Shown here: positions 45,201-56,633 of the stretch, piece after piece
Layout of the letters: the number at the start of each line of letters is the position of its first letter
How positions within the stretch are numbered: the first letter of the stretch is position 1
Origin: Paracidovorax avenae
GTDB lineage: Bacteria; Pseudomonadota; Gammaproteobacteria; Burkholderiales; Burkholderiaceae_C
Assembly: GCF_040892545.1 (NCBI RefSeq)
Contig: NZ_CP156079.1
Coordinates: forward strand, 2,267,501 to 2,331,500
Direction of reading: 5' to 3'
DNA: 64,000 nt
The notes under the pieces: model-generated
Databases searched by the model: none
What the model saw: the letters and a program-made list of their open reading frames with translations, nothing else
What the model was told of the DNA's origin: nothing
Made by a program: the position numbers and the translations under genes

Positions 45201-46898
45201 ATGAGCACTGCACCTACTCGTCCATCCTCCGCTGTGCCGCTGCTGCGCGTGGAGGACCTGCGCGTGGCCTTCGGCGGCAAGGCGGTCGTGCATGGCGTGG
45301 GCTTCGACATCGGCGCGGGAGAGAAGCTGGCGCTGGTGGGCGAATCGGGATCGGGCAAGACCATCACGGCGCTGTCCCTGCTGCGCCTCGCCGCGGACGC
45401 GGAGGTGTCCGGCCGGGCCCTGCTGCAGGGGCGCGGCGGTGCGCCCGCGCAGGATCTGCTGGCGCTGCCGGAGCGCGAGATGCGCGGCCTGCGCGGCGGC
45501 GACATCGCGATGGTGTTCCAGGAGCCGATGACGGCATTGAACCCGCTGATGTCCGTGGGCCGGCAGATCGCCGAGGTGCTGCAGCTCAAGCAGGGGCTGT
45601 CGCGGGCGCAAAGCGCCGTCCAGGCGGTTGAACTGCTGGCCGCGACGGGCGTGCCGGAGCCGGCGCGGCGCGCGGGCGCCTACCCGCATCAGCTCTCCGG
45701 GGGGCAGCGCCAGCGCGCGATGATCGCCATGGCGCTGGCCAGCCGGCCGCGCCTGCTGCTGGCGGACGAACCCACCACCGCGCTCGATGTGACGCTGCGC
45801 GGCCAGATTCTGGAGCTGCTCTCGGACTTGCAGCGCCAGACCGGCATGGCGGTGCTGCTCATCACACACGACCTGCACCTGGTGCGGCGCTTCGCGGACC
45901 GGGTGGCGGTGATGGAGCGCGGTGTGATCGTGGAGCAGGGGAGCGTGGCGGAGGTGTTCTCCGCGCCCGCCCATGCCTACACCCGGCGCCTGCTGGGCAG
46001 CGTGCCGCGGCGCGACGTGGCCGAGGACGTGGGGTCCGGCGCGGTCCCGGACCCGGCCACCGGCGCCGCGCGGGCGGCGGTGCCGGCCGCGAGTGCCCGG
46101 GGCCTGCGCGTGGCCTATGCCACGCCGCTGCCCGGCCTGCGGGGATGGTTCCGGCGCGGCGAATTCGTGGCGGTGAAAGGTGCCGACCTGGTGGTCCATC
46201 CCGGCCGCACGCTGGGCGTGGTCGGCGAGTCGGGGTCGGGCAAGTCCACCCTCGCGCAGGCGCTGCTCGGCCTGCTGCCGTTCAACGGTGACCTCCAGAT
46301 CGCCGGCCGGGCATGGGAGCTTCCGGTGCAGCGCAACAGCGCGGCCAACCAGGCGCTGCGCCGCAGCGTGCAGGTCGTGTTCCAGGATCCGTTCTCGTCG
46401 CTGTCCCCCCGGCTCACGGTGGAGGAGATCGTCGGGGAGGGCCTGCGGGTGCATGCGCCGCAGGAGAGCGAGGCCGGGCGGCGTGCCCGCGTGGAGGCGG
46501 CATTGGCGGACGTGGGGCTGACGCATGCGCAGTTCCCGGGGCTGCTGGGGCGCTATCCCCATGAGTTTTCCGGCGGCCAGCGCCAGCGGATCGCGATCGC
46601 GCGGGCGCTGATCCTGGAGCCGCGCCTGCTGGTGCTCGACGAGCCCACGAGCGCCCTCGACGTGACCATCCAGCAGCAGGTGCTGGTGCTGCTGCAGCGC
46701 CTGCAGAAGGAGCGCGGACTGAGCTACCTGCTGATCACCCACGACGTGGCCGTGATCCGCGCGATGGCGCACGACGTGCTCGTCATGAAGGATGGCGACG
46801 TGGTCGAATCCGGCCGGATGGCCCAGGTGCTCGATGCGCCGCGGCACCCCTACACGCAACGGCTGGTGGCGGCAGCGGGGGACGTCGGCACGGCCTGA
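45201..46898 (+). CDS. yejF: Peptide ABC transporter, fused dual ATPase (YejF)
   Basis: ATP-hydrolysing subunit with both nucleotide-binding domains in one chain, 565 residues. Domain 1 (about 13-270) has GESGSGKT, signature LSGGQRQR and [12 protein letters not shown]. Domain 2 (about 295-555) has [16 protein letters not shown] and [12 protein letters not shown]. All Walker and signature motifs are intact, so both sites should be active. It completes the importer with YejA, B and E. The ATG at 45201 comes after the repeat element and has only a weak ribosome site. Confidence 0.95.
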   Translation: MSTAPTRPSSAVPLLRVEDLRVAFGGKAVVHGVGFDIGAGEKLALVGESGSGKTITALSLLRLAADAEVSGRALLQGRGGAPAQDLLALPEREMRGLRGGDIAMVFQEPMTALNPLMSVGRQIAEVLQLKQGLSRAQSAVQAVELLAATGVPEPARRAGAYPHQLSGGQRQRAMIAMALASRPRLLLADEPTTALDVTLRGQILELLSDLQRQTGMAVLLITHDLHLVRRFADRVAVMERGVIVEQGSVAEVFSAPAHAYTRRLLGSVPRRDVAEDVGSGAVPDPATGAARAAVPAASARGLRVAYATPLPGLRGWFRRGEFVAVKGADLVVHPGRTLGVVGESGSGKSTLAQALLGLLPFNGDLQIAGRAWELPVQRNSAANQALRRSVQVVFQDPFSSLSPRLTVEEIVGEGLRVHAPQESEAGRRARVEAALADVGLTHAQFPGLLGRYPHEFSGGQRQRIAIARALILEPRLLVLDEPTSALDVTIQQQVLVLLQRLQKERGLSYLLITHDVAVIRAMAHDVLVMKDGDVVESGRMAQVLDAPRHPYTQRLVAAAGDVGTA

Positions 46899-46926
46899 GC
46901 CGCTGCGCCGCGGTGGAACGGACGCA

Positions 46927-46944
46927 GGCCCCGGAGCCGGGGCC
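46927..46944. terminator. Possible bidirectional hairpin between convergent genes
   Basis: Perfect 18-base palindrome GGCCCCGGAGCCGGGGCC except for its 2-base centre, midway in the 55-base gap between yejF and the convergent cyclase gene. There is no T run on either side, so intrinsic termination is unproven. Confidence 0.35.
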
Positions 46945-46953
46945 GCACGGCGT

Positions 46954-49242
46954 TCAATGGGGTGGCTGTGCGTTGCCGGAGGGGGCGGGCGGGATCGCTT
47001 CGGGTTCCTGCTCGGGGCCGGAGTACATGCGGAAATGCTGCTTGCCGGCCCGCTTGGCAGTGTAGAGCGCCACGTCGGCGCTGCGGGCCAGCTCCTCGAA
47101 CGTGGAGCCGTGCTGCGGGAACAGCGCGATGCCGCCGCTGAGGCCGATCTGCCGCGACTCGGCCCCCAGGTCGAAGGGGGCGTCGCACGCCGCCATGACC
47201 TTGCGGGCGACGTGGCATGCCTGCCCGGGATGTTCCACGATGGGCAGGAGCACGATGAATTCGTCGCCGCCCTGGCGGCACACGGTGTCCGAGCGGCGCA
47301 CGCAGCGGGTGAAGCGCCGCGCGACCTGGACCAGCAGCAGGTCGCCCGCGTCGTGGCCCAGGGTGTCGTTCACCTGCTTGAAACCGTCGAGGTCGATGTA
47401 CATCAGGGCGAGGCCGTGCCCGTCGCGGCGTGCCTGGGCGATGGCCTGCTGGGCGCGGTCCTGCAGCAGCACGCGGTTGGGCAGGTCGGTCAGCATGTCG
47501 TGCTGGGCCAGGTGGGCCATGCGGCGCGCCAGCGCCATGGCCTCGGTCACGTCCCGCAGCACCATCACCGCGCCGGTGATCTGCCCGTGCCGGTCGGTGA
47601 TGGGGCTGACGCTGTTTTCCACGTCCATGCGGCGGCCGTCGCGGCAGAACAGCACGAGGCCGCGCCCCGGCGGCTGGGCCTGTGCGCCGGACAGCGAGCT
47701 GCGGGCCGGATGCTCCGCATGCACGCCGTTGGCGTTGTAGAGGGGGGCGACCTCGTCGATGTCCCGGCCGGCGGCGTGGAAGGCCTGCCAGCCCGTCATC
47801 TTCTCGGCGACGGGATTGATGTAGGTCACGTGGCCCGAGGCATCCGTGCAGAGTACGGCGTCGCCGATGGACTGCAGCGTGAGGCGGACCAGTTCCTTCT
47901 CCTCGAAGAGCAGGTCTTCCATGCGCTTGCGTTCCGTGAGGTCGTCGATCTGCACGAAGATGCCCTGGGCCTGCGCTCCGTCCATGTCCGGAATGCAGGA
48001 CACCATCATGTGCCGCACTTCGCCCGACGATATCGGCACCGACCGCTCGTATACCTGCCTGCGGCCCTGCAGCGCACGCTGCAGGTAAGGCCGCGCCGCC
48101 TCGCAGGCCTCGGCGGTCAGCAGGTCCTCGATGGGCCGGCCCTGGATTTCCTCCTGGGTCATGCCGAGCCAGTCGAGGTAGGCCTGGTTGGCGAAGCGGT
48201 TGCGCAGGTTGCGGTCCCAGTAGGCGACCAGCGAGGGCAGGTTGTCGAGGATGGTGCGCATGTCGTGCTGCGCGCGCTGCAGCTGCGCGGCCACGTTCTG
48301 CCGGCGCGCCAGCTCGCGTGCGAACAGCAGGGCGAGGCCGATGCATGCCGCCATGAGCAGGGCGGCGAAGGTCCCCAGGATCACCGCGTTGCGCTGCCAC
48401 TTCGAGAGGATGCTGTCCACCGACTGCGCCACGGACACCACGAGCGGATAGTCACCCACCCGGCGGAAGGCGTAGAGCCTGGAGATGCCGTCCTGCGCCT
48501 CATCCTGCGGCTCGGTGAAGTGCCCTTCGCGGCCCTGCGCGAGGTGCTCCAGGTGATGGGGGACCACCGGTTCGCCGATGCCCTGGGCCTGCGCGGGGAA
48601 GCGCGAGACCTCGGTGCCGTCCGTGCGTACGATCTCGGCCAGGCTCTGGGGCCCCAGGCCGAGCGACGCGAACAGCTCGTTGAAGTAGCTCAGCCGGATC
48701 GTGCCGACGACCACGCCGCCGAAGCTCCCGTCCCGGTTGAAGTAGGCGCGGCTCATCGCCAGGCTGTACTCGCCCGTCACCCGCCCCTGGATCGGCCGGC
48801 CGATGTATACGCCGCGGTCCTTTTCCCGCATGTGGAACTGGAAATAGTCCCGGTCGGCCAGGTTGGGCATCTTCTTCGCGGGCGTGACGCCGGCCGACAC
48901 CACCACGTTGCCTCCGGGGTCTATCACCGCCACGGAACCCAGGCCCCGGGTGCGCAGCGAGTGGTCGAACAGCATGGCGTGCTGCACGTCCGGCGGCAGT
49001 CCGGCGAGGTCCGGCCGGGCCAGGGTTTCCACCACGCCCGCCAGAGAATGGTCGAAACTGTCGAGCGTGCGGCCGATGCTCTGCTCGAGCGTGCGCGCGA
49101 GCGCCGCATTGGCGTCGCGCGCGTAATTCCATTCATCGTCGCGGATGGTCAGAATGGCCCGCGCGAAGAGCGCCCCGATGCCGACCGACAGCGCGATCGC
49201 CAGCAGGAGCATTCGATAGTGCGGAGTCGGGCGCAGGGACAT
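46954..49242 (-). CDS. Membrane PAS-PAS-GGDEF diguanylate cyclase
   Basis: Predicted c-di-GMP synthase, 762 residues. Two membrane helices (about 11-31 and 288-310) enclose a periplasmic double-Cache-type sensor domain (PNLADRDYFQFHMREKDRGV, YIGRPIQGRVTGEYSLAMSR). Two cytoplasmic PAS domains follow (about 330-440 and 455-580; ILDNLPSLVAYWDRNLRNRF and TLQSIGDAVLCTDASGHVTY). The GGDEF domain comes last, with the intact active site RQGGDEFIVLL and an intact inhibitory I-site RRSD five residues before it. There is no EAL domain. It should make c-di-GMP in response to a periplasmic small ligand and be product-inhibited. Single gene, convergent with yejF. Confidence 0.92.
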   Translation of the reverse strand: MSLRPTPHYRMLLLAIALSVGIGALFARAILTIRDDEWNYARDANAALARTLEQSIGRTLDSFDHSLAGVVETLARPDLAGLPPDVQHAMLFDHSLRTRGLGSVAVIDPGGNVVVSAGVTPAKKMPNLADRDYFQFHMREKDRGVYIGRPIQGRVTGEYSLAMSRAYFNRDGSFGGVVVGTIRLSYFNELFASLGLGPQSLAEIVRTDGTEVSRFPAQAQGIGEPVVPHHLEHLAQGREGHFTEPQDEAQDGISRLYAFRRVGDYPLVVSVAQSVDSILSKWQRNAVILGTFAALLMAACIGLALLFARELARRQNVAAQLQRAQHDMRTILDNLPSLVAYWDRNLRNRFANQAYLDWLGMTQEEIQGRPIEDLLTAEACEAARPYLQRALQGRRQVYERSVPISSGEVRHMMVSCIPDMDGAQAQGIFVQIDDLTERKRMEDLLFEEKELVRLTLQSIGDAVLCTDASGHVTYINPVAEKMTGWQAFHAAGRDIDEVAPLYNANGVHAEHPARSSLSGAQAQPPGRGLVLFCRDGRRMDVENSVSPITDRHGQITGAVMVLRDVTEAMALARRMAHLAQHDMLTDLPNRVLLQDRAQQAIAQARRDGHGLALMYIDLDGFKQVNDTLGHDAGDLLLVQVARRFTRCVRRSDTVCRQGGDEFIVLLPIVEHPGQACHVARKVMAACDAPFDLGAESRQIGLSGGIALFPQHGSTFEELARSADVALYTAKRAGKQHFRMYSGPEQEPEAIPPAPSGNAQPPH

Positions 49243-49320
49243 GTGCAGCGGGCGGCACGGGTCCGCGCGGAAACGGCTGGGGGAAGGGGGCCCGCGGCGC
49301 TGCGGGCTCCCCCGCTATTG

Positions 49321-50373
49321 TCACCGCCCGTGGGTGTGCGGCGCAAACAGGTCCCAGGTCGCGATGAACAGCGCCGCGATGACCGGCCCGATCACGAAAC
49401 CCGTGAGCCCGAAGAGGGACATTCCGCCCAGCGTGGAGATCAGCACGATGTAGTCGGGCATCTTGGTGTCCTTGCCCACCAGCACCGGACGCAGCACGTT
49501 GTCCACCAGGCCGATGACGCCGATGCCGAAGGCCGCCAGGCCCGCACCCTGCCAGACGGCGCCGGTGGCCAGCAGGTAGATCGCCACCGGTGCCCAGATG
49601 AGCCCCGCGCCCACGGCGGGCAGCAGCGACAGGAAAGCCATGAGCACGCCCCAGAGCACGGGGGCCTGGATGCCCAGGAACCAGAAGGCGAGCCCGCCCA
49701 GTGCGCCCTGCGCCGCGGCCACCGCGATGTTGCCCTTGACGGTGGCGCGGATCACGGTGGTGAACTTGGTGGCGAGCTGGCGCTTGTGGCCTTCGTCGAG
49801 GGGCGTGGCCTCGCGGATGCGCGCCGCCAGGGCCGGGCCGTCGCGCAGCAGGAAGAACAGCAGGTACAGCATGATGCCGAAGCTCACCACGAACTGCAGC
49901 GTGTTCTGGCCGAAGTCGATCGCCTTGCTGCCCACGAACTGCGTGGCCTGCACGGTGACGGACGACAGCCGCGCCTGCAGTTCGGACGCCGTGGTCAGGT
50001 TGAGCCGGTCGAGGATCTGCATCGCCCAGGACGGCATGGCCTGCATGACCTGGTGGAAATAGGCGGTGAAATCCAGCTGGCCGGAGCGGATGCGCTCATA
50101 GATCAGGCTGGCTTCCTGCACCAGCGAGAGGGTGATCAGCGTCATCGGGAGGATGACGACCAGCAGGCACAGCGACAGGGTGCAGAGCGCGGCGAGGTTG
50201 GCCCGGCGGGGCATGCGCTGCAGCAGGCGGCGGTGCAGGGGCGCGAAGAGGATCGCGAGGATGATCCCCCAGAAAACCGCACCGTGGAACGGCCAGAGGA
50301 TGGCCAGGAAGGCCAGGCTGACGGCGATCAGCAGGGCGATGAAAGTGCGGTTCTGCAGCAGGGTGGTCTTCAT
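49321..50373 (-). CDS. AI-2E family (PerM-like) membrane protein
   Basis: Polytopic inner-membrane protein, 350 residues, about eight helices. It opens with NRTFIALLIAVSLAFLAILW and shows the family region LLPAVGAGLIWAPVAIYLLA and DNVLRPVLVGKDTKMPDYIV. Members include TqsA and various putative antiporters, so AI-2 export is not established. The ATG at 50373 is chosen; an in-frame start nine codons upstream adds a polar run. It is divergent from sucA, with a 225-base spacer for both promoters. Confidence 0.88.
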   Translation of the reverse strand: MKTTLLQNRTFIALLIAVSLAFLAILWPFHGAVFWGIILAILFAPLHRRLLQRMPRRANLAALCTLSLCLLVVILPMTLITLSLVQEASLIYERIRSGQLDFTAYFHQVMQAMPSWAMQILDRLNLTTASELQARLSSVTVQATQFVGSKAIDFGQNTLQFVVSFGIMLYLLFFLLRDGPALAARIREATPLDEGHKRQLATKFTTVIRATVKGNIAVAAAQGALGGLAFWFLGIQAPVLWGVLMAFLSLLPAVGAGLIWAPVAIYLLATGAVWQGAGLAAFGIGVIGLVDNVLRPVLVGKDTKMPDYIVLISTLGGMSLFGLTGFVIGPVIAALFIATWDLFAPHTHGR

Positions 50374-50598
50374 GGCAGGGCGGTGGCGAAGTTGGCGCAA
50401 ATGTACGCGACAGTGGCCGCTGCGCCCTGTGGGACATGGCCGTGTAGGCGCCGTCCTGCGATCGGTGGCACAATCGTGGGCGCAAGATTCAAGGCCCTTC
50501 CCCGAGCCACAGTCGCATCCGCCAACCGGTTCAGCCGTGTCGCGGAAGGTTTTACCAACCAGCTAATGCTTCCCCCAGGGAAGCGGAGGTCAGCGGAA

Positions 50599-53478
50599 AT
50601 GAGCGAGACGACGTCCGTCTATCAAGCCTACCAGGGCAATACCTACCTCTTCGGCGGCAATGCGCCCTATGTCGAAGAGATGTACGAGAGCTATCTCGTC
50701 AACCCGGGCAGCGTGCCCGACACGTGGCGCGAGTACTTCGATGCGCTGCAGCACGTGCCTGCCGTGGATGGCTCCAACGCCAAGGACGTCCCCCACCAGC
50801 CCGTCATCAGCGCCTTCGCGGAGCGCGCCAAGCAGGGCGGCACCCAGGTCGTGGTGGCCACCGGCGCCGACTCCGAACTCGGCCGCAAGCGCACCGCCGT
50901 CCAGCAGCTCATCTCCGCCTACCGCAACGTCGGCCAGCGCTGGGCCGATCTCGATCCCCTGAAGCGCACCGAGCGCCCCTCCATTCCCGAGCTGGAACCC
51001 TCCTTCTACGGCTTCACCGATGCCGACCAGGAGACCGTGTTCAACACGAGCAACACGTTCTTCGGCAAGGAGTCCATGCCCCTGCGCGAGCTGATCAACG
51101 CGCTGCGCGAAACCTACTGCGGCACGATCGGCGTCGAGTACATGTACGCCTCCGACCAGAACCAGAAGCGCTGGTGGCAGGAAAAGCTCGAGACCATCCG
51201 CAGCAAGCCCAGTTTCAACGCCGAGAAGAAGAAGCACATCCTCGACCGCCTGACCGCGGCCGAGGGCCTGGAACGCTTCCTGCACACGAAGTACGTCGGC
51301 CAGAAGCGCTTCTCGCTCGAAGGCGGCGAGAGCTTCATCGCCGCCATGGACGAGCTGATCCAGTCGGCCGGCTCGCGCGGCGTCCAGGAAATCGTGATCG
51401 GCATGGCCCACCGCGGCCGCCTGAACGTGCTGGTGAACACGCTGGGCAAGATGCCCAAGGACCTGTTCGCCGAGTTCGACCACACCGCCCCGGAAGACCT
51501 GCCGTCCGGCGACGTGAAGTACCACCAGGGCTTCAGCTCGGACGTGTCCACCCCCGGCGGCCCGGTCCACCTGTCGCTGGCCTTCAACCCCTCCCACCTG
51601 GAAATCGTGAACCCGGTGGTGGAAGGCTCGGTGCGTGCCCGCATGGACCGCCGCGGCGACCCGCACGGCCAGCAGGTGCTGCCGGTGCTGGTGCACGGCG
51701 ACGCGGCCTTCGCAGGCCAGGGCGTGATCCAGGAAACGCTGGCGCTGGCCCAGACCCGTGGCTACTCCACGGGCGGCACGGTGCACATCGTGATCAACAA
51801 CCAGATCGGCTTCACCACCTCCGACCCGCGCGACAGCCGCTCCACGCTGTATTGCACGGACGTGGTCAAGATGATCGAGTCGCCCGTGCTGCACGTGAAC
51901 GGCGACGACCCGGAAGCCGTGGTGCTCGCCACCCAGCTGGCCCTCGAGTTCCGCATGGAATTCAAGAAGGATGTGGTGGTGGACATCATCTGCTACCGCA
52001 AGCTGGGCCACAACGAGCAGGACACGCCGGCGCTCACGCAGCCGCTGATGTACAAGAAGATCGGCCAGCACCCCGGCACGCGCCGCCTCTACGCCGACAA
52101 GCTGGCCGCGCAGGGCCTGGGCGAGACGCTGGGCGACGACATGGCCAAGGCCTACCGCGCCGCCATGGACGCCGGCAAGCACACGGTCGATCCGGTGCTG
52201 ACCAACTTCAAGAGCAAGTACGCCGTGGACTGGAGCCCGTTCCTGGGCAAGAAGTGGACGGATGCCGGCGACACCGCGATCCCGCTCACCGAGTGGAAGC
52301 GGCTGGCCGAGCGCATCACGACCATCCCGGAAGGCGTCACGCCGCACCCGCTGGTCAAGAAGGTGTATGACGATCGCGCCGCCATGGGCCGCGGCGAGAT
52401 CAACGTGGACTGGGGCATGGGCGAGCACATGGCCTTCGCGTCGCTCGTGGCCAGCGGCTTCCCGGTGCGCCTGTCGGGCGAGGACTGCGGCCGCGGCACG
52501 TTCACGCACCGCCATGCCGTGATCCACGACCAGAACCGCGAGAAGTGGAACGAGGGCACCTACGTGCCGCTGCAGAACGCCAGCGAGAACCAGGCCCCGT
52601 TCGTCGTGATCGACTCCATCCTGTCCGAAGAGGCGGTGCTGGGCTTCGAGTACGGCTATGCCTCCAACGACCCCAACACCCTGGTGATCTGGGAAGCGCA
52701 GTTCGGCGACTTCGCCAATGGCGCACAGGTGGTGATCGACCAGTTCATCGCCTCCGGCGAAGTGAAGTGGGGCCGCGTGAACGGCATCACGCTCATGCTG
52801 CCGCACGGCTACGAAGGGCAGGGCCCGGAGCACAGCTCCGCGCGCCTGGAGCGCTTCATGCAGCTGTCGGCCGACGCCAACATGCAGGTGGTGCAGCCCA
52901 CGACGGCCAGCCAGATCTTCCACGTGCTGCGCCGCCAGATGGTGCGCCACCTGCGCAAGCCGCTGATCATCATGACGCCCAAGTCGCTGCTGCGGAACAA
53001 GGACGCGACCTCGCCGCTGTCCGAGTTCACGAAGGGCAGCTTCCAGACCGTGATCCCGGAGCAGAACGAGGCCATCGACAAGAAGGCCGACAAGGTCAAG
53101 CGCGTGATCGCCTGCTCGGGCAAGGTGTACTACGACCTCGTGAAGAAGCGCGAGGAGAAGGGCGCCGACGACGTCGCGATCCTGCGCGTGGAACAGCTCT
53201 ATCCGTTCCCGCACAAGGCCTTCGCCGCCGAGATCAAGAAGTACCCGCACGCCACCGAGATCGTGTGGTGCCAGGACGAGCCGCAGAACCAGGGCGCCTG
53301 GTTCTTCGTGCAGCACTACATCCACGAGAACATGCTCGACGGGCAGAAGCTGGGCTACTCCGGCCGCGCGGCTTCCGCATCGCCGGCCGTGGGCTACTCG
53401 CACCTGCACCAGGAGCAGCAGAAGGCGCTGGTCGATGGCGCGTTCGGCAAGCTCAAGGGCTTCGTCCTCGCCAAGTGA
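50599..53478 (+). CDS. sucA: 2-oxoglutarate dehydrogenase E1 component
   Basis: Thiamine-diphosphate decarboxylase of the TCA-cycle 2-oxoglutarate dehydrogenase complex, 959 residues. It has the N-terminal peripheral-binding sequence (YQAYQGNTYLFGGNAPYVEE), the ThDP and active-site regions EIVIGMAHRGRLNVLVN, VHGDAAFAGQGVIQETLAL and VHIVINNQIGFTTSDPR, then the transketolase-like domain (EDCGRGTFTHRHAV, MLPHGYEGQGPEHSSARLE). The ATG at 50599 is the family start preceded by GGAGG; the frame upstream stays open across the AI-2E gene without sense. First gene of sucA-sucB-lpd. Confidence 0.98.
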   Translation: MSETTSVYQAYQGNTYLFGGNAPYVEEMYESYLVNPGSVPDTWREYFDALQHVPAVDGSNAKDVPHQPVISAFAERAKQGGTQVVVATGADSELGRKRTAVQQLISAYRNVGQRWADLDPLKRTERPSIPELEPSFYGFTDADQETVFNTSNTFFGKESMPLRELINALRETYCGTIGVEYMYASDQNQKRWWQEKLETIRSKPSFNAEKKKHILDRLTAAEGLERFLHTKYVGQKRFSLEGGESFIAAMDELIQSAGSRGVQEIVIGMAHRGRLNVLVNTLGKMPKDLFAEFDHTAPEDLPSGDVKYHQGFSSDVSTPGGPVHLSLAFNPSHLEIVNPVVEGSVRARMDRRGDPHGQQVLPVLVHGDAAFAGQGVIQETLALAQTRGYSTGGTVHIVINNQIGFTTSDPRDSRSTLYCTDVVKMIESPVLHVNGDDPEAVVLATQLALEFRMEFKKDVVVDIICYRKLGHNEQDTPALTQPLMYKKIGQHPGTRRLYADKLAAQGLGETLGDDMAKAYRAAMDAGKHTVDPVLTNFKSKYAVDWSPFLGKKWTDAGDTAIPLTEWKRLAERITTIPEGVTPHPLVKKVYDDRAAMGRGEINVDWGMGEHMAFASLVASGFPVRLSGEDCGRGTFTHRHAVIHDQNREKWNEGTYVPLQNASENQAPFVVIDSILSEEAVLGFEYGYASNDPNTLVIWEAQFGDFANGAQVVIDQFIASGEVKWGRVNGITLMLPHGYEGQGPEHSSARLERFMQLSADANMQVVQPTTASQIFHVLRRQMVRHLRKPLIIMTPKSLLRNKDATSPLSEFTKGSFQTVIPEQNEAIDKKADKVKRVIACSGKVYYDLVKKREEKGADDVAILRVEQLYPFPHKAFAAEIKKYPHATEIVWCQDEPQNQGAWFFVQHYIHENMLDGQKLGYSGRAASASPAVGYSHLHQEQQKALVDGAFGKLKGFVLAK

Positions 53479-53552
53479 GCGCGTGAACCCCGACCCCGCG
53501 AACCGCATCCCACAGCGACACAACACGTTCTGAAAGAATCGAAAGAATCGTC

Positions 53553-54833
53553 ATGGCTATCGTAGAAGTCAAAGTCCCCCAACTGTCCGAATCCGTGGCC
53601 GAAGCCACGATGCTCACCTGGAAGAAGAAGGCCGGCGAGGCCGTCGCCATCGATGAAATCCTGATCGAGATCGAAACCGACAAGGTGGTCCTCGAAGTGC
53701 CCGCGCCGGCGGCCGGCGTGCTGGCCGAGATCGTCCAGGGCGACGGCGCGACCGTCGTGGCCGACCAGGTCATCGCGAAGATCGACACCGAAGGCAAGGC
53801 GGGTGCCGCCGCTGCGCCCGCGCAGTCGGCTCCGACCGCTGCCGCCCAGGCGCCCGCCGTGGCCGCCGCCGCGGCCGACGCTGCCCCCGCAGGCGGCTCG
53901 AAGGGCGACGTGGCCATGCCCGCCGCCGCCAAGCTGCTGGCCGACAACAACCTGTCCGTCTCTGCCGTGTCCGGCACCGGCAAGGACGGCCGCGTGACCA
54001 AGGGCGACGTGCTGGCCGCCGTGGCCGGTGGCGCCGCCGCCAAGCCCGCTGCCGCCCCGAGCGCCATCCCCACGGGCGTGCCCACCAAGGCGCTGCCCCA
54101 GGTGGCATCGCCCGCCGCGCCGAACCTGGGCGACCGCCCCGAGCAGCGCGTGCCCATGAGCCGCCTGCGCGCCCGCATCGCCGAGCGCCTGCTGCAGTCG
54201 CAGTCCACCAACGCCATCCTGACCACCTTCAACGAGGTGAACATGGCCCCGGTGATGGAACTGCGCAAGAAGTTCCAGGACAGCTTCACCAAGGAGCACG
54301 GCACCAAGCTGGGCTTCATGAGCTTCTTCGTGAAGGCGGCCGTGCACGCACTCAAGAAGTTCCCGGTGCTGAACGCCTCGGTGGACGGCAACGACATCGT
54401 CTACCACGGCTACTTCGACATCGGCATCGCCGTCGGCTCGCCCCGCGGCCTGGTGGTGCCGATCCTGCGCAACGCCGACCAGATGAGCTTCGCCGACATC
54501 GAGAAGAAGATTGCCGAGTTCGGCAAGAAGGCCCAGGAAGGCAAGCTCGGCATCGAGGAGATGACGGGCGGCACGTTCTCGATCTCCAACGGCGGCACCT
54601 TCGGCTCGATGCTGTCCACCCCCATCATCAACCCGCCCCAGTCGGCCATCCTGGGCGTGCACGCCACCAAGGACCGCGCCGTGGTGGAAAACGGCCAGAT
54701 CGTGGTGCGCCCGATGAACTACCTGGCCATGTCGTACGACCACCGCATCATCGACGGCCGCGAAGCCGTGCTGGGTCTGGTGGCGATGAAGGATGCGCTG
54801 GAAGATCCGGCCCGCCTGCTCTTCGATATTTGA
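53553..54833 (+). CDS. sucB: Dihydrolipoyl succinyltransferase E2 component
   Basis: Core of the complex, 426 residues. One lipoyl domain has attachment Lys44 in [13 protein letters not shown]. An Ala/Pro linker (about 88-115) is followed by the E3/E1-binding domain ([35 protein letters not shown]). After a second linker comes the catalytic domain, with His397 and Asp401 in [10 protein letters not shown]. It lies 74 bases after sucA. The downstream gap before lpd contains a copy of the intergenic repeat. Confidence 0.98.
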   Translation: MAIVEVKVPQLSESVAEATMLTWKKKAGEAVAIDEILIEIETDKVVLEVPAPAAGVLAEIVQGDGATVVADQVIAKIDTEGKAGAAAAPAQSAPTAAAQAPAVAAAAADAAPAGGSKGDVAMPAAAKLLADNNLSVSAVSGTGKDGRVTKGDVLAAVAGGAAAKPAAAPSAIPTGVPTKALPQVASPAAPNLGDRPEQRVPMSRLRARIAERLLQSQSTNAILTTFNEVNMAPVMELRKKFQDSFTKEHGTKLGFMSFFVKAAVHALKKFPVLNASVDGNDIVYHGYFDIGIAVGSPRGLVVPILRNADQMSFADIEKKIAEFGKKAQEGKLGIEEMTGGTFSISNGGTFGSMLSTPIINPPQSAILGVHATKDRAVVENGQIVVRPMNYLAMSYDHRIIDGREAVLGLVAMKDALEDPARLLFDI

Positions 54834-54836
54834 TGG

Positions 54837-54990
54837 ACCAACCCCCTGAGGCGCTTTGCGCCTTCCCCCTTCTCTCGGATTGCTGCGCAATCCGGGAAGG
54901 GGGACACCGCCAGCGCTGCGGGGCGGCCCTTGCGCGGCGGTTGCTGGCCTGGGCCCCGCGCATGGCGCGGGCAGGGGTGTTGCACAGCGC
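54837..54990. repeat. Intergenic GC-rich repeat, copy 3
   Basis: Sits between sucB and lpd. Order of parts: ACCCCCTGAGGCGCTTTGCG, a C-rich tract, CTCTC, the hairpin cggattgctgcgcaatccg, GGGACACCGCCAGCGCTGCG, then a run (54919-54949) identical to 45111-45141, ending in the small hairpin gccccgcgcatggcgcggg. It resembles copies 1 and 2 and has no coding sense. Confidence 0.78.
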
Positions 54991-55085
54991 CGTGAATACC
55001 GAAATCCATTGACAGACCCACATGCACGGTTGGCCTCGGGTCAGCCGGCGGTGGGTCTTTCTCCAACTGACACAGTGAGAACGAC

Positions 55086-56513
<1,428 letters not shown>

Positions 56514-56548
56514 CCGTGCGCCGATCGGGAGCGCGCCGCGCTTCCCCG

Positions 56549-56593
56549 GGCTGCCGGCGCGCACACCCGTGTGCCGGCAGCCGTTGTTTTTTC
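56549..56593 (+). terminator. Likely terminator of sucA-sucB-lpd
   Basis: Long stem ggctgccgg...cacac paired with gtgtgccggcagcc, interrupted by a 4-base bulge, then GTTG and six T. It begins 36 bases after the lpd stop and before the zapE start. Confidence 0.65.
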
Positions 56594-56633
56594 GTGTGGA
56601 TGCGTGGTCGATGATTGCGCGGGAGAGACGTCC

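Noticed and set aside
46792..50598. Open frame extending sucA upstream by more than 1200 codons
   Set aside because: The extension runs antisense to the cyclase and AI-2E genes, has no domain sense, and the ATG at 50599 with GGAGG gives the normal SucA N-terminus.
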